Below, piece by piece: positions 16,521 to 25,518 of a stretch of 64,000 bases of DNA. Origin of the DNA: Streptomyces rishiriensis (lineage in GTDB: Bacteria > Actinomycetota > Actinomycetes > Streptomycetales > Streptomycetaceae); contig NZ_BEWA01000015.1 in the NCBI RefSeq assembly GCF_003112535.1, positions 1 through 64,000 of the forward strand, read 5' to 3'. The notes beneath the pieces are model-generated. The model did not search any database. It saw only the letters and a program-made list of their open reading frames with translations, and was not told where the DNA came from. Each line of letters begins with the position of its first letter. Within the stretch, counting starts at the first letter, position 1. A program made the translations under genes and the position numbers.

Positions 16521-17494
16521 CGACCACACCCCTGCCGATCACCCTCGACGACGTGCGCGACGCGGCCGTCCGCCTCAAGGGCGTCGCCCACCGTACGCCC
16601 GTCCTGCGCTCCCGGACCCTCGACCGGTCGGTCGGCGCCGAGGTCCTGCTGAAGTGCGAGAACTTCCAGCGCGTCGGCGCCTTCAAGTTCCGCGGCGCGT
16701 ACAACGCCGCTTCCCGGCTGGCCCCCGGGCAGCTCGCCCGGGGCATCGCCGCGTACTCCTCCGGCAACCACGCCCAGGCCGTCGCGCTGGCCGCGCGGGA
16801 GCTCGGCGCCACCGCCGTGATCGTCATGCCCGAGGACGCGCCGCGCTCCAAGCGGGCGGCGACGGAGGCCTACGGCGCCGAGATCGTGACGTACGACCGC
16901 TACCGCGGCGACCGGGTGGCCGTCGCCGAGGCGCTCGCCGCCGAGCGGGGCCTGGCGTTGATCCCGCCCTACGAGCACCCGCACGTCATGGCCGGTCAGG
17001 GCACCGCCGCGCTGGAACTCCTGGAGGAGGCGGGGGAGCTGGACGTCCTGCTGGCGCCGGTCGGCGGCGGCGGGCTCATCGCCGGCAGCGCGACCGCGGT
17101 CAAGGGCCTGGCTCCGGGCATCCGGGTCGTCGGCGTGGAACCGGAGGACGGGGACGACACCAAGCGGTCGCTGGAGGCGGGGCGGCGCATCGAGATCCCC
17201 GTGCCGCGGACCATCGCCGACGGCCAGGCGGTGCACGTCCCCGGAGAGCTGACCTTCTCGGTGAACCGGCGGCTCGTGGACGAGATCGCCCTGGTCTCGG
17301 ACGACGAGATCCGCTCGGCCATGCGGTTCGCGTTCGAGCGCCTGAAGATCGTCACGGAGCCCAGCGGCGCCGCCGGTCTCGCCGCCCTGCTCGCGGGCCG
17401 GGTCGTGGCTCCGGGCCGTCGGATCGGTGTGATCGTCTCCGGCGGCAACATCGACGCCGCCCGCTTCGCCGAGCTGTGCGGCGGCGCCGTCTGA
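16517..17494 (+). CDS. PLP-dependent threonine/hydroxyaspartate dehydratase
   Basis: A 325-residue fold-type II PLP enzyme with GTG start. The PLP lysine lies in the sequence GAFKFRGAYN, the substrate loop is SSGNHAQAVALAA, and the phosphate loop is PVGGGGLIAGSA. The C-terminal motif is VSGGNID. It lacks the regulatory ACT domain of biosynthetic IlvA, so it is a catabolic or serine/threonine racemase-like type. Overlap with a YheO-like regulator suggests inducible degradation of a hydroxy amino acid (threonine, serine or 3-hydroxyaspartate). The exact substrate cannot be fixed from sequence. Confidence 0.88.
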   Translation: MTTTPLPITLDDVRDAAVRLKGVAHRTPVLRSRTLDRSVGAEVLLKCENFQRVGAFKFRGAYNAASRLAPGQLARGIAAYSSGNHAQAVALAARELGATAVIVMPEDAPRSKRAATEAYGAEIVTYDRYRGDRVAVAEALAAERGLALIPPYEHPHVMAGQGTAALELLEEAGELDVLLAPVGGGGLIAGSATAVKGLAPGIRVVGVEPEDGDDTKRSLEAGRRIEIPVPRTIADGQAVHVPGELTFSVNRRLVDEIALVSDDEIRSAMRFAFERLKIVTEPSGAAGLAALLAGRVVAPGRRIGVIVSGGNIDAARFAELCGGAV

Positions 17495-17635
17495 GGCCGG
17501 TGTCGCCCGGATGGCGGCCCCCGGTGGACAGGCGGACGATGGAGGCGTAGGGCCCGGCTTCCACCGGCGCCGTCCAGGTCCGCCGGGGAGACCGGCCCCG
17601 GCCGTGGTCGAGCGCGGCCGGAAGGGAGGACCGTC

Positions 17636-17995
17636 ATGATCGAAGTGAAGACGCTCGACAAGCCGGACGAGCGCCGCGATTTCCCCCGCGGCCACCTCGA
17701 GGCCGTCCATATGACGGGGCTGGACTTCGCCGTGGCGACCTTCGAGCCCGGCTGGCGCTGGACCGAGTCGCTCGCCTCGCTCGCGGGCACCGCCACCTGC
17801 ATGATCCACCACAACGGCTATGTCGTCTCCGGACGCATGCACATCACCATGGACGACGGCGGCGAGGCCGAAGTGGGCCCGGGCGACGTCTTCGTGGTCC
17901 CGCCCGGCCACGACGCCTGGGTGGTGGGCGACGAACAGTGCGTGGTCTACGACTTCGCCGGGGCGATGGCGAAGGACTACGCGAAGGCCCGGTAG
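17636..17995 (+). CDS. Small cupin-domain protein
   Basis: A 119-residue single cupin. The core motif runs GYVVSGRMHITMDDG, then GPGDVFVVPPGHDAWVVG. Metal-type His residues are present at MIHHNG and in the second motif. The ATG follows a GGGAGGA ribosome site. It stands alone between the dehydratase and a convergent VWA gene. Function unknown; small cupins of this kind often bind a small ligand or isomerise one. Confidence 0.85.
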   Translation: MIEVKTLDKPDERRDFPRGHLEAVHMTGLDFAVATFEPGWRWTESLASLAGTATCMIHHNGYVVSGRMHITMDDGGEAEVGPGDVFVVPPGHDAWVVGDEQCVVYDFAGAMAKDYAKAR

Positions 17996-18073
17996 AGCGA
18001 GAGCAGAGGCCCGGTAGGGCCACGGGCAGAGTCGGAGGAGGGGAGAGGAGAAGGGGGGCGCGGCCGCTGCGCG

Positions 18074-19426
18074 TCAGACGGGGAGCAGGCGGCCGGTGAG
18101 TTCGCCGAGTTGGCGGGCGTTCCTGCATTCGTGCATCGCCACCAGCTCGGCGTACTCCGGCGCGGCCGAGTCGCCGGTGCCCCATAGCGAGCGCGGCTCC
18201 GGGTTCAACCAGTGCACCCGGCGGGCCCGTTCGGAGATCTCCCGCACGGACGACAGGTTCGGGTCGCTCATGTTGGTGCGCGCGTCACCGAGGACGAACA
18301 CCGTCGTGCGGGGCCCGACGGCCGCGCTGTAACGCTGTGCGAACTCGCCCAGGGCGACGCCGTAGTCGCTGCTGCCGTGGTAGCCCGTCACCGTCGCCTC
18401 GGCCCGGATGCGGGCGCCGAGACCTTCCGGATCGGCGGCGCCGTGCTCCAGCAGACCGGTCACCTCGTCGATCCGGTTGACGAAGGCGAACACCCGGAGC
18501 TTGCTGAACTGGTCGTGCAGCGCCTGCACCAGAAGCATCGTGAAGTCGGAGAACCCCGACACCGAGCCCGACACGTCGCACAGCAACACCAGTTCGGGGC
18601 GGACCGGGCGGCGGCGGCGCAGTACGGGCCGCATCGGCACCCCGCCCGTCGACAGGGAGCCGCGCAGCGTGCGCCGCAGGTCGATCGTGCCCCGGGCGGC
18701 CCGGCGGCGGCGCGCTGCCATCCGGGTGGCCAGTCTGCGGGCCAGCGGCTGTACCGTCCGCCGGAGTTCGGCCAGCCGGTCCTTTCCCGCGTACAGGAAG
18801 TCGACCCGGTCGGCGGTCGGCGCCACCGCGCGCCGGGCGATCTCGTCGCGCCCCCGCCGTTCCGCGACCCGGCGCCGAGCCTCCTGGGCGACCAGGGCGC
18901 GGAAGGCCTCGATGCGGCGCCGGATCTCGTCCTCCAGGAGCCGGTCGGCGAATCCGGAAGCGCCGCCGCGGGCCCGGACATCGTCCCGCACGCGCGCCAA
19001 CAGCGTCTGCGGGCGCAGCCGTTCGAGGGTCTGGTGCGACGACCAGCCGTCCGCGTCCGGTGAGCTCCCGTACCCGCCGAACCCGTCGACCGCCTCGATC
19101 GCCAGCCGTGCCAGCAGCGCCTCGTCGTCCGCGGCGAGCGCGGCCGCCAGCCGGTCGCGCAGGTCGTCCCGGTCGCCGGGCTCGTCCTGCGGCGCGCCGA
19201 CGCCGTACGGGAAGTACAGGTCGAAGACGGTGTCGAAGACGCGCCGCTGCTCCGTGGAGTGCAGGAGCGTCGCGGCCAGGCCTTCGCGCAGCAGCCCGCG
19301 GTCGGCGAAGCCCAGGGCCGCGGCGGCCTCGGCGGCGTCGACCGTCTCGCCGGTGCCGACGCGGACGCCGTGCGTGCGCAGCGCGGCGACGAAGCCGACG
19401 AGGCGGTCGGCGACCTCGGCGCTCAC
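18074..19426 (-). CDS. VWA-domain protein partner of MoxR (CoxE-like)
   Basis: A 450-residue protein. The N-terminal half is helical and charged. The C-terminal half is a von Willebrand A domain with the MIDAS start LLCDVSGSVSGFSDFTMLL and a later GDARTNMSDPN. It overlaps the MoxR ATPase gene by 4 bp, the standard chaperone pair that remodels or inserts metals into a client enzyme, as CoxD/CoxE do for CO dehydrogenase. No molybdenum hydroxylase or other client gene is nearby, so the target is unknown. Confidence 0.9.
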   Translation of the reverse strand: MSAEVADRLVGFVAALRTHGVRVGTGETVDAAEAAAALGFADRGLLREGLAATLLHSTEQRRVFDTVFDLYFPYGVGAPQDEPGDRDDLRDRLAAALAADDEALLARLAIEAVDGFGGYGSSPDADGWSSHQTLERLRPQTLLARVRDDVRARGGASGFADRLLEDEIRRRIEAFRALVAQEARRRVAERRGRDEIARRAVAPTADRVDFLYAGKDRLAELRRTVQPLARRLATRMAARRRRAARGTIDLRRTLRGSLSTGGVPMRPVLRRRRPVRPELVLLCDVSGSVSGFSDFTMLLVQALHDQFSKLRVFAFVNRIDEVTGLLEHGAADPEGLGARIRAEATVTGYHGSSDYGVALGEFAQRYSAAVGPRTTVFVLGDARTNMSDPNLSSVREISERARRVHWLNPEPRSLWGTGDSAAPEYAELVAMHECRNARQLGELTGRLLPV

Positions 19427-20280
19427 CCGGCGTCCAGGTCGAGCTTCGCGCCGGCCTTGAGGATGTCGTCCTGGTGCTTGAGGATCACGCCGAGCGTCTC
19501 GCGGACGACGTCCTCGTCGAGGGCGTCGGCGCCGAGGGCGAGCAGCGTGCGCGCCCAGTCGATCGTCTCGGCGACGGAGGGTGCCTTGCGCAGGTCCATC
19601 GCGCGCAGCGCGCCGACCACCCGGACCACCGACTCGGTCAGCGCCGCGCCGATCCCGGGCACCTTCAGCCGGACGATCCGCCGCTCCAACTCCTCCTCGG
19701 GGAAGCCGATGTGCAGGAACAGGCAGCGTCGGCGCAGCGCCTCGGACAGTTCTCGGCTCGCGTTGGAGGTGAGGACGACGAAGGGGCGGCGGGTCGCGGT
19801 GACCGTGCCCAGCTCCGGGACGGTGATCTGGAAGTCGCTGAGCACCTCCAGGAGGAGTCCTTCCACCTCGACGTCGGCCTTGTCGGTCTCGTCGATCAGC
19901 AGGACGGTCGGTTCGTCACCCCGGATCGCGGTCAGCAGCGGACGCGGGAGGAGGAACTCCTCGCTGAAGATGTCCGTGCGGGCCGCGTCCCAGGTCTCGC
20001 CGCGGCCGGCGCTGATGCGCAGCAACTGCTTGGCGTGGTTCCACTCGTACAGCGCCCGCGACTCGTCGACGCCCTCGTAGCACTGCAGCCGCACCAGCCG
20101 GGCCTGTGCCACCTGGGCCACGGCCTTGGCGAGCTCGGTCTTGCCGACCCCGGCCGGGCCCTCCACGAGCAGCGGCTTGCCGAGCCGGTCGGCGAGGAAG
20201 ACGGTAGTGGCGACGGCGGGGGAGGCCAGGTAGCCGCTCTCCGCGAGGCGGGCGGACACATCGTCGACGGATGTGAACAA
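19423..20280 (-). CDS. MoxR-family AAA ATPase
   Basis: A protein of about 285 residues. Walker A is GPAGVGKTELAKAVA, Walker B is TVLLIDETDKAD, sensor 1 lies in FVVLTSNASRELSEALRRRC, and the AAA lid follows. I place the start at a TTG (20280) behind GGAGG because a promoter-like sequence (-10 TAGATA) lies inside the longer frame that begins at 20358. It is coupled by a 4-bp overlap to the VWA gene and should act with it as a chaperone for an unidentified enzyme. Confidence 0.88.
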   Translation of the reverse strand: MFTSVDDVSARLAESGYLASPAVATTVFLADRLGKPLLVEGPAGVGKTELAKAVAQVAQARLVRLQCYEGVDESRALYEWNHAKQLLRISAGRGETWDAARTDIFSEEFLLPRPLLTAIRGDEPTVLLIDETDKADVEVEGLLLEVLSDFQITVPELGTVTATRRPFVVLTSNASRELSEALRRRCLFLHIGFPEEELERRIVRLKVPGIGAALTESVVRVVGALRAMDLRKAPSVAETIDWARTLLALGADALDEDVVRETLGVILKHQDDILKAGAKLDLDAG

Positions 20281-20327
20281 CGGGGCCTCCGAGCGGTCGG
20301 TGTGGTCTGCGGGCAGGATCCGGCCAC

Positions 20328-20358
20328 TATCTAAGCGCTTGTTCACCGGCTTTGTCAC
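20328..20358 (-). promoter_or_regulatory. Likely promoter of the moxR-VWA operon
   Basis: On the minus strand GTGACA (20353-20358) and TAGATA (20328-20333) are separated by 19 bp, close to vegetative -35/-10 elements. It reads toward the TTG start at 20280 and leaves a leader of about 40 nt. Confidence 0.4.
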
Positions 20359-20402
20359 CCGATGGGGGACCGTTGTCAGTGGCGGGCGGTACGTTGCGGA
20401 TC

Positions 20403-20978
20403 ATGGGTGTGTATCTGGTGAGCGTGGACACGCGGGAGTGGTTCGGGCGGCACGAGGGCGGGCATGGCGAGACCGCCGCCGCGCTGAACGAGGAGTTGCG
20501 GCGGCGCGGACAGCCGCCGTACCTGCCGGGAGAGCCATCGGGCGGCGGGAGCGGCTGGTTCGAGGAGAAGATGAGCCCGTCCATGGAGGGGTTCTCCGCG
20601 CTGTGCCGGGCGCATCTGACCCGGGCCGAGGAGGAGACCCTCTCGGGGTGGTCCGTCCTGGTGCCGCTCTTCCTCGACCAGGAGATCGAGCTGCCGATCG
20701 GCACGCCGTACAGCGACGAGACGCTGGTGGCGGGAGCGCCGCAGGTCCTCGCGATCGCCGAGCGGCTGGCCGCCGTCCTCGGCCTGCCGCTGGACGCGAT
20801 ACCGGCGACCGGGAACCTGGAACTGACCCTGTGGTTCCTGGACGGGGAGGGGCGTGAGGTCGCCGCCGCCCGCCCCGGCCCGTGGGCCGAGGACCTGGAC
20901 ACCGCCTTCTATGTGGCCGTGTACCTGCGGGCCGCCCAGTACTCCCTGCGGCACGGCTGCCCGATGGTCTACTCCTGA
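20403..20978 (+). CDS. Conserved Streptomyces hypothetical protein
   Basis: A 191-residue soluble protein, divergent from moxR. It starts MGVYLVSVDTREWFGRHEGG and has an acidic, Leu-rich middle (PLFLDQEIELPIGTPYSDETL) and a C-terminal AFYVAVYLRAAQYSLRHG. There is no signal peptide, membrane segment or known catalytic motif. ATG 20403 is chosen because the sequence upstream of it in frame is low-complexity and the ATG fits the start of a beta strand. Function unknown. Confidence 0.7.
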   Translation: MGVYLVSVDTREWFGRHEGGHGETAAALNEELRRRGQPPYLPGEPSGGGSGWFEEKMSPSMEGFSALCRAHLTRAEEETLSGWSVLVPLFLDQEIELPIGTPYSDETLVAGAPQVLAIAERLAAVLGLPLDAIPATGNLELTLWFLDGEGREVAAARPGPWAEDLDTAFYVAVYLRAAQYSLRHGCPMVYS

Positions 20979-21106
20979 GCCCCCCCGGGCACGCGTGCCC
21001 ACCGGCCCGTGCCGAGGACCGGGCCGTACGGACGCCCTGAAGGGGGAGGCCGAGGCAGCGCGGGATGCCGGGCTGCCCGCCGGGCGCGTGACCGTGGGGA
21101 TGTGGT

Positions 21107-21748
21107 TCAGCCGACCAGGATCACCTCCAGGGTGCGCGGACCGTGCACCCCCTCCACTCGGTCCAGCTCGATGTCGCTGGTCGCCGAGGGCCCCGAGATC
21201 CATGTCAACGGACGTCCCGGATCGAGCCGTTCGAGTGCCAGCGGCACCGAGGACACCACCTGGTCGGGCGCGCGCACCACACAGATGTGGTGATCGGGGA
21301 CCAGGGTGATGCGGCGCCGGCCCTGGTCCGGTCCGGCGTCCAGCACGATCGTCCCGGTCTCGGCGACGGCCACCGCGCACGCCGTCACCACGCTGTCCAC
21401 CGCGTCGAGTTCGTGCGCGTCGCTCTCGGCCCGGTCCGCCACCCGCGTGACGTCCGACTCCGCCAGCCACGTCTCGTCGAGGCCGGTGGGCACGAGCACG
21501 GTCGCCGCCTCGCGCTCCGCGAGCAACCGGGCCAGCAGGGAGGGCAGTTCGCTCTCACCGCACCGGTGCACGATCGCCCGGTAGTCCGCCAGGTGCTCCG
21601 CCAGCAGCGCCACGGTCTCCTCCGCTCCGCGTGCGCCGTGCTCGCGCAGATAGCCGCGCGGCGCGGCGTCCTCGTACGGGGTGTCGTCCGGTGGCACGTC
21701 GGCCAGCGCGCGCCGCACCCGGCCCAGGATCAGTTCCCTGCTGCTCAC
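21107..21748 (-). CDS. lutC: Lactate utilisation protein C
   Basis: A 213-residue LUD-domain (DUF162) protein starting at a GTG that overlaps the lutB stop (GTGA). It begins SSRELILGRVRRALADVP, has the helix-strand core ATVLVPTGLDETWL, and the LUD hallmarks TACAVAVAETGTIVLDAG and PDHHICVVRAPDQVV. LutC is the third component of the iron-sulfur L-lactate oxidation complex, which in Bacillus converts L-lactate to pyruvate. It is last in the lutABC operon. Confidence 0.92.
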   Translation of the reverse strand: MSSRELILGRVRRALADVPPDDTPYEDAAPRGYLREHGARGAEETVALLAEHLADYRAIVHRCGESELPSLLARLLAEREAATVLVPTGLDETWLAESDVTRVADRAESDAHELDAVDSVVTACAVAVAETGTIVLDAGPDQGRRRITLVPDHHICVVRAPDQVVSSVPLALERLDPGRPLTWISGPSATSDIELDRVEGVHGPRTLEVILVG

Positions 21749-23247
21749 TTCGCCGTCCCCTCCTCGGTGGTGCCGCCGTTCGTACGCTGCCACCAGTCGC
21801 GGAACGGCTCCGCGGGCACGGCCGGCAGATCGCGCGCGGCACTCCACGCCCTGCCGGGGCCGGGCAGGGTCCGCGGATGCAGGGCGCGTGTGCGCGACGC
21901 CAGCCGCTGCCCGGCGCGCAGTGCGCCGGGCCGGGAGAACGCCCAGCGTGCCGCCCGCATCGCCGCCCGCTCGGCCGCGTGGCCCCTGGCCGGCTTCAGC
22001 ACCACCTTGTTGCCCTCCCGGGTGACGAGGCCGCCCTCGACGACGCGCTCGCGCAGGTGCACCAGCACCTCCGGGATGTCGATCGCGACCGGGCACACCT
22101 CGTAGCAGGCGCCGCACAGCGAGGAGGCGTACGGCAGTGAGGCGTCGATCTCGCTTCCGGTGCCCCGGAGCTGGGGGCTGAGGATCGCGCCGATCGGGCC
22201 CGGGTACACCGAGCCGTAGGCGTGACCGCCGGCCCGCTCGTACACCGGGCACACGTTCAGACAGGCCGAGCAGCGGATGCAGCGCAGCGCCTGGCGGCCG
22301 ACCTCGTCGGCGAGGGTGTCGGTGCGGCCGTTGTCCAGCAGCACCAGGTGGAAGGTCCGCGGGCCGTCCCCTTCCCCGGCGTCGCCGTCCCTGGTGCCGG
22401 TCCACGTCGACGTGTACGGGTTCATGCGCTCGGCCGTCGAGGAGCGGGGCAGCGTCTGGAGGAAGACCTCCAGGTCGCGCCAGGTCGGCACGATCTTCTC
22501 GATGCCGACGACGGAGATCAGCGTCTCCGGCAGGGTGAGGCACATACGGCCGTTGCCCTCGGACTCGACGACCACCAGCGTGCCGGTCTCGGCGACCATG
22601 AAGTTCGCGCCGGAGATCCCGACCTTCGCCCGCAGGAACTTCTCGCGCAGATGGAGCCGGGCCGCCTCGGCGAGCTCGGCGGGTGTGTCGGTGAGACCCT
22701 CCGGGGCCGGACGGCCCCACTCGCCCATCTCCGCCCGGAAGATGTCCCGGATCTCGCCCCGGTTGCGGTGGATGGCCGGGACCAGGATGTGCGAGGGACG
22801 GTCCCTGCCCAACTGCACGATCAGCTCGGCGAGATCGGTCTCGTAGGCCCGGATGCCCTCGGCCTCCAGCGCTTCGTTGAGCCCGATCTCCTGCGTCGCC
22901 ATGGACTTGACCTTGACGACCTCCGACTCGCCGGTCTCCTTGACCAGCCGGGTGACGATCCGGTTGGCCTCGTCCGCGTCCGCCGCCCAGTGGACCGTGC
23001 CGCCGGCCGCGGTGACCGCCTCTTCCAGCTGCACGAGGTACCGGTCGAGCCGGCGCAGGGTGTGGTCCTTGATCCGCCGGCCCGCCTCCCGCAGCTCCAC
23101 CCAGTCGGACATCTCCGCCACCGCCGCCGCGCGCTTGGCGCGGATGGTGTGCGTGGCGTGCCGCAGATTGCCCCGCAGAGTGGGGTCGGCGACCGCCTCG
23201 CGGGCGGCTTCCGGAAAGGCCGGCATCCCGACGAACGTCCCGCTCAC
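21745..23247 (-). CDS. lutB: Lactate utilisation iron-sulfur protein B
   Basis: A 500-residue protein starting at a GTG that overlaps the lutA stop. The N-terminal LUD domain has VKVKSMATQEIGLNEALE and VGISGANFMVAETGTLVVVE. Two ferredoxin-type cysteine clusters follow, CIRCSACLNVCPVY and CGACYEVCPV, for 4Fe-4S centres. The C-terminal tail is variable. It transfers electrons in L-lactate oxidation with LutA and LutC; the electron acceptor is unknown. Confidence 0.93.
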   Translation of the reverse strand: MSGTFVGMPAFPEAAREAVADPTLRGNLRHATHTIRAKRAAAVAEMSDWVELREAGRRIKDHTLRRLDRYLVQLEEAVTAAGGTVHWAADADEANRIVTRLVKETGESEVVKVKSMATQEIGLNEALEAEGIRAYETDLAELIVQLGRDRPSHILVPAIHRNRGEIRDIFRAEMGEWGRPAPEGLTDTPAELAEAARLHLREKFLRAKVGISGANFMVAETGTLVVVESEGNGRMCLTLPETLISVVGIEKIVPTWRDLEVFLQTLPRSSTAERMNPYTSTWTGTRDGDAGEGDGPRTFHLVLLDNGRTDTLADEVGRQALRCIRCSACLNVCPVYERAGGHAYGSVYPGPIGAILSPQLRGTGSEIDASLPYASSLCGACYEVCPVAIDIPEVLVHLRERVVEGGLVTREGNKVVLKPARGHAAERAAMRAARWAFSRPGALRAGQRLASRTRALHPRTLPGPGRAWSAARDLPAVPAEPFRDWWQRTNGGTTEEGTAK

Positions 23248-23999
23248 CGTGCCGGCTCCCGTTCCGTGCTCGCCAGGATCTCCGCGATGTGCACCGGCCG
23301 CATGCCGGTCCGCAGCCGGGTCATGGTCCCGCCGATGTGCATCAGACACGAGTTGTCGGCCGCGCACAGCACCTGCGCGCCCGTCGACTCGGCGTTGCGC
23401 ACCTTGTCGGCGCCCATCGCCGCCGAGACGTCCGGGTTCTTCAGCGCGAAGGTGCCGCCGAAGCCGCAGCACTCGTCGGCTCCCGGCAGTTCGACCAGCT
23501 CCAGGCCCCCGACGGCCTGGAGCAGCCGCCGGGGCCGGTCCCCGAGCCCCAGTCCGCGCAGCCCGTGACAGGTCGGGTGGTAGGTGACCGTGTGGGGGTA
23601 GTACGCGCCGACGTCGGTCACCGCGAGCACGTCCACCAGGAACTCGGTGAGCTCGTAGGTCTTCGGGACCACCGGGGCCAGCGTGGCGGCCAGCGCTTCT
23701 CCTCGCCCCTCGGCCCGGGCGCGCTCGCCCATCCGCGGATAGAGCTCCCGCACCATCGCCCCGCACGATCCGGACGGCGTCACGATGGCCTCGTACTCTT
23801 CGAAGACATCGGAGAAATGACGGGCCAGCGGTTCGGCCTCGTGGCGGTAACCGGTGTTGTAGTGCGCCTGGCCGCAGCAGGTCTGCGCCATCGGGAAGTC
23901 GACCTCTACGCCCAGCCTGGTCAGCAGTTTCACGACGGCACGGCCGGTTTCCGGATAGAGCGTGTCGTTGACACAGGTCAGGAACAGTGCGACACGCAT
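23244..23999 (-). CDS. lutA: Lactate utilisation iron-sulfur protein A
   Basis: A 251-residue CCG-domain protein. The two cysteine-rich CCG units are QTCCGQAHYNTGYR near residue 40 and ADECCGFGGTFALKNPDV near 180, the heterodisulfide-reductase-type cluster ligands. It is first in lutABC and starts 73 bp downstream of the rhaB stop, on the same strand. The operon could be read through from the rhamnose genes, whose pathway ends in L-lactate. Confidence 0.93.
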   Translation of the reverse strand: MRVALFLTCVNDTLYPETGRAVVKLLTRLGVEVDFPMAQTCCGQAHYNTGYRHEAEPLARHFSDVFEEYEAIVTPSGSCGAMVRELYPRMGERARAEGRGEALAATLAPVVPKTYELTEFLVDVLAVTDVGAYYPHTVTYHPTCHGLRGLGLGDRPRRLLQAVGGLELVELPGADECCGFGGTFALKNPDVSAAMGADKVRNAESTGAQVLCAADNSCLMHIGGTMTRLRTGMRPVHIAEILASTEREPAR

Positions 24000-24072
24000 C
24001 GCGGCTCCTTGAGGTAGATCATCGGATGAGTGAAGAGTAGACCGGCGCGGCGCTCAAGGGGGAGACCCCGGC

Positions 24073-25518
24073 TCAGCGCACGGCGAGCCGGACCTCCGCC
24101 TCCCGCCACCTTTCGGCGTCTCCGCGCGGTTCGTAGCGCGTCAGCGGCTGCGTACGGGCCAGCAGCCGGCGCATGTCGGCGCGGTCGCCGGCCAGTCCGT
24201 GGGTCCGCGCCTGGACGAGCACGTTGCCGAGAGCCGCGGCCTCCGTCGGGCCGGCCACCACCGGCAGCCCGCAGGCGTCGGCGGTCAGCCGGCACAGCAG
24301 CGCGTTGCGGGCGCCGCCGCCGACGATGTGGACGACGTCGACGGGATGGTCGGCGAGACGCTGGGCGTCGGCGACCGCCCGCCGGTGTGCGAGGGCCAGG
24401 GAGTCGAGGATGCAGCGGGTGATCTCACCGGGCGTGCGCGGAACCGGCTGCCCCGACGCCCGGCACGCCTCGGCGATCCGCTCCGGCATCCGCCCGGGCG
24501 CGAGGAACGCGGCGTCGCCCGCGTCGACGACCGACCGCAGCCCCGGCGCCGCGGCCGCGTCCCGCAGCAGTCCGCCCAGGTCGGGGTCGCCCCAGGCGCG
24601 TACGCACTCCTGGAGCAGCCACAGTCCCATGATGTTGCGCAGGTAGCGGACCGTGCCGTCCAGCCCCAGCTCGTTGGTGAAGTTGGCGACGCGGCTCTCC
24701 TCGCCGAGCACGGGCGCCGTCAGCTCCAGTCCGGCCAGCGACCAGGTGCCGGTGCAGATGTAGGCGAAGTGCTCGCCGACGGCCGGGACGGCGGCCACGG
24801 CGGACGCGGTGTCGTGCGAGCCGACCGTGGTCACCGGCACCGGGCCGGTCAGCCCCGTCTCCTCCAGCACCTGGGAGCGCAGCAGCCCCGCCGGGTCGCC
24901 GGGCCGGCGCAGCGGAGCGAACAGCTCCAGGTCGATGCCGAGCCGAGCGGCGACGCCGTAGGACCAGTCGCCGGTGCGGGGGTCGATCAGCTGGGTCGTG
25001 GAGGCGTTGGTCAGCTCGGTGCCCTGCTCGCCCGTCAGCCAGTAGGACAGCAGGTCGGGGATGAGCAACAGCCGTCGGGCCTGAGCCAGTCGGGCCGTGC
25101 AGGCCTCGGCCGTCAGCTGGTAGAGGGTGTTGAAGGGCGCGTACTGCAGGCCCGTCGCCGCGTACAGTTCGGCCGCCGGCACGGTGGCCCACACCTTCTC
25201 GGCGACGCCCTCGGTGCGCGCGTCCCGGTAGTGCACCGGGTTGCCGAGCAGGGCCCCGTCGGCGTCGAGCAGGCCGTAGTCCACGGCCCAGCTGTCGATG
25301 CCGACGGAGTCCACGGGGCCGGCCGCCCGCAGCCCGTCCAGCACGCCCGCGTACAGGGACAGCACATCCCAGCGCAACCCCTCGGGCACCCGGACCGGCC
25401 GGTTGGGGAAGCGGTGGGCCTCGGTCAGCTCCAGCGCGTCCGGGCCGACCCGGCCGACCATGACGCGCCCGCTGGACGCGCCGAGGTCGACGGCGGCGTA
25501 CGCCTTCACGGCCGTCAC
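24073..25518 (-). CDS. rhaB: Rhamnulokinase
   Basis: A 481-residue FGGY-family sugar kinase, start GTG overlapping the stop of the upstream gene. It opens with the phosphate-1 motif YAAVDLGASSGRVMVG, carries PVTTVGSHDTASAVAAVPA in the middle, and has the adenosine motif VHIVGGGARNALLCRLTADA. Neighbours (aldolase, isomerase, rhamnose importer) fix the substrate as L-rhamnulose, which it phosphorylates at C1. It is the third gene of the minus-strand rhamnose enzyme operon. Confidence 0.92.
   Translation of the reverse strand: MTAVKAYAAVDLGASSGRVMVGRVGPDALELTEAHRFPNRPVRVPEGLRWDVLSLYAGVLDGLRAAGPVDSVGIDSWAVDYGLLDADGALLGNPVHYRDARTEGVAEKVWATVPAAELYAATGLQYAPFNTLYQLTAEACTARLAQARRLLLIPDLLSYWLTGEQGTELTNASTTQLIDPRTGDWSYGVAARLGIDLELFAPLRRPGDPAGLLRSQVLEETGLTGPVPVTTVGSHDTASAVAAVPAVGEHFAYICTGTWSLAGLELTAPVLGEESRVANFTNELGLDGTVRYLRNIMGLWLLQECVRAWGDPDLGGLLRDAAAAPGLRSVVDAGDAAFLAPGRMPERIAEACRASGQPVPRTPGEITRCILDSLALAHRRAVADAQRLADHPVDVVHIVGGGARNALLCRLTADACGLPVVAGPTEAAALGNVLVQARTHGLAGDRADMRRLLARTQPLTRYEPRGDAERWREAEVRLAVR

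Noticed and set aside
20987..21000. Palindrome GGGCACGCGTGCCC downstream of the hypothetical gene
   Set aside because: Fourteen bases of GC-rich symmetry between convergent genes; probably a simple terminator stem, too short to interpret further.
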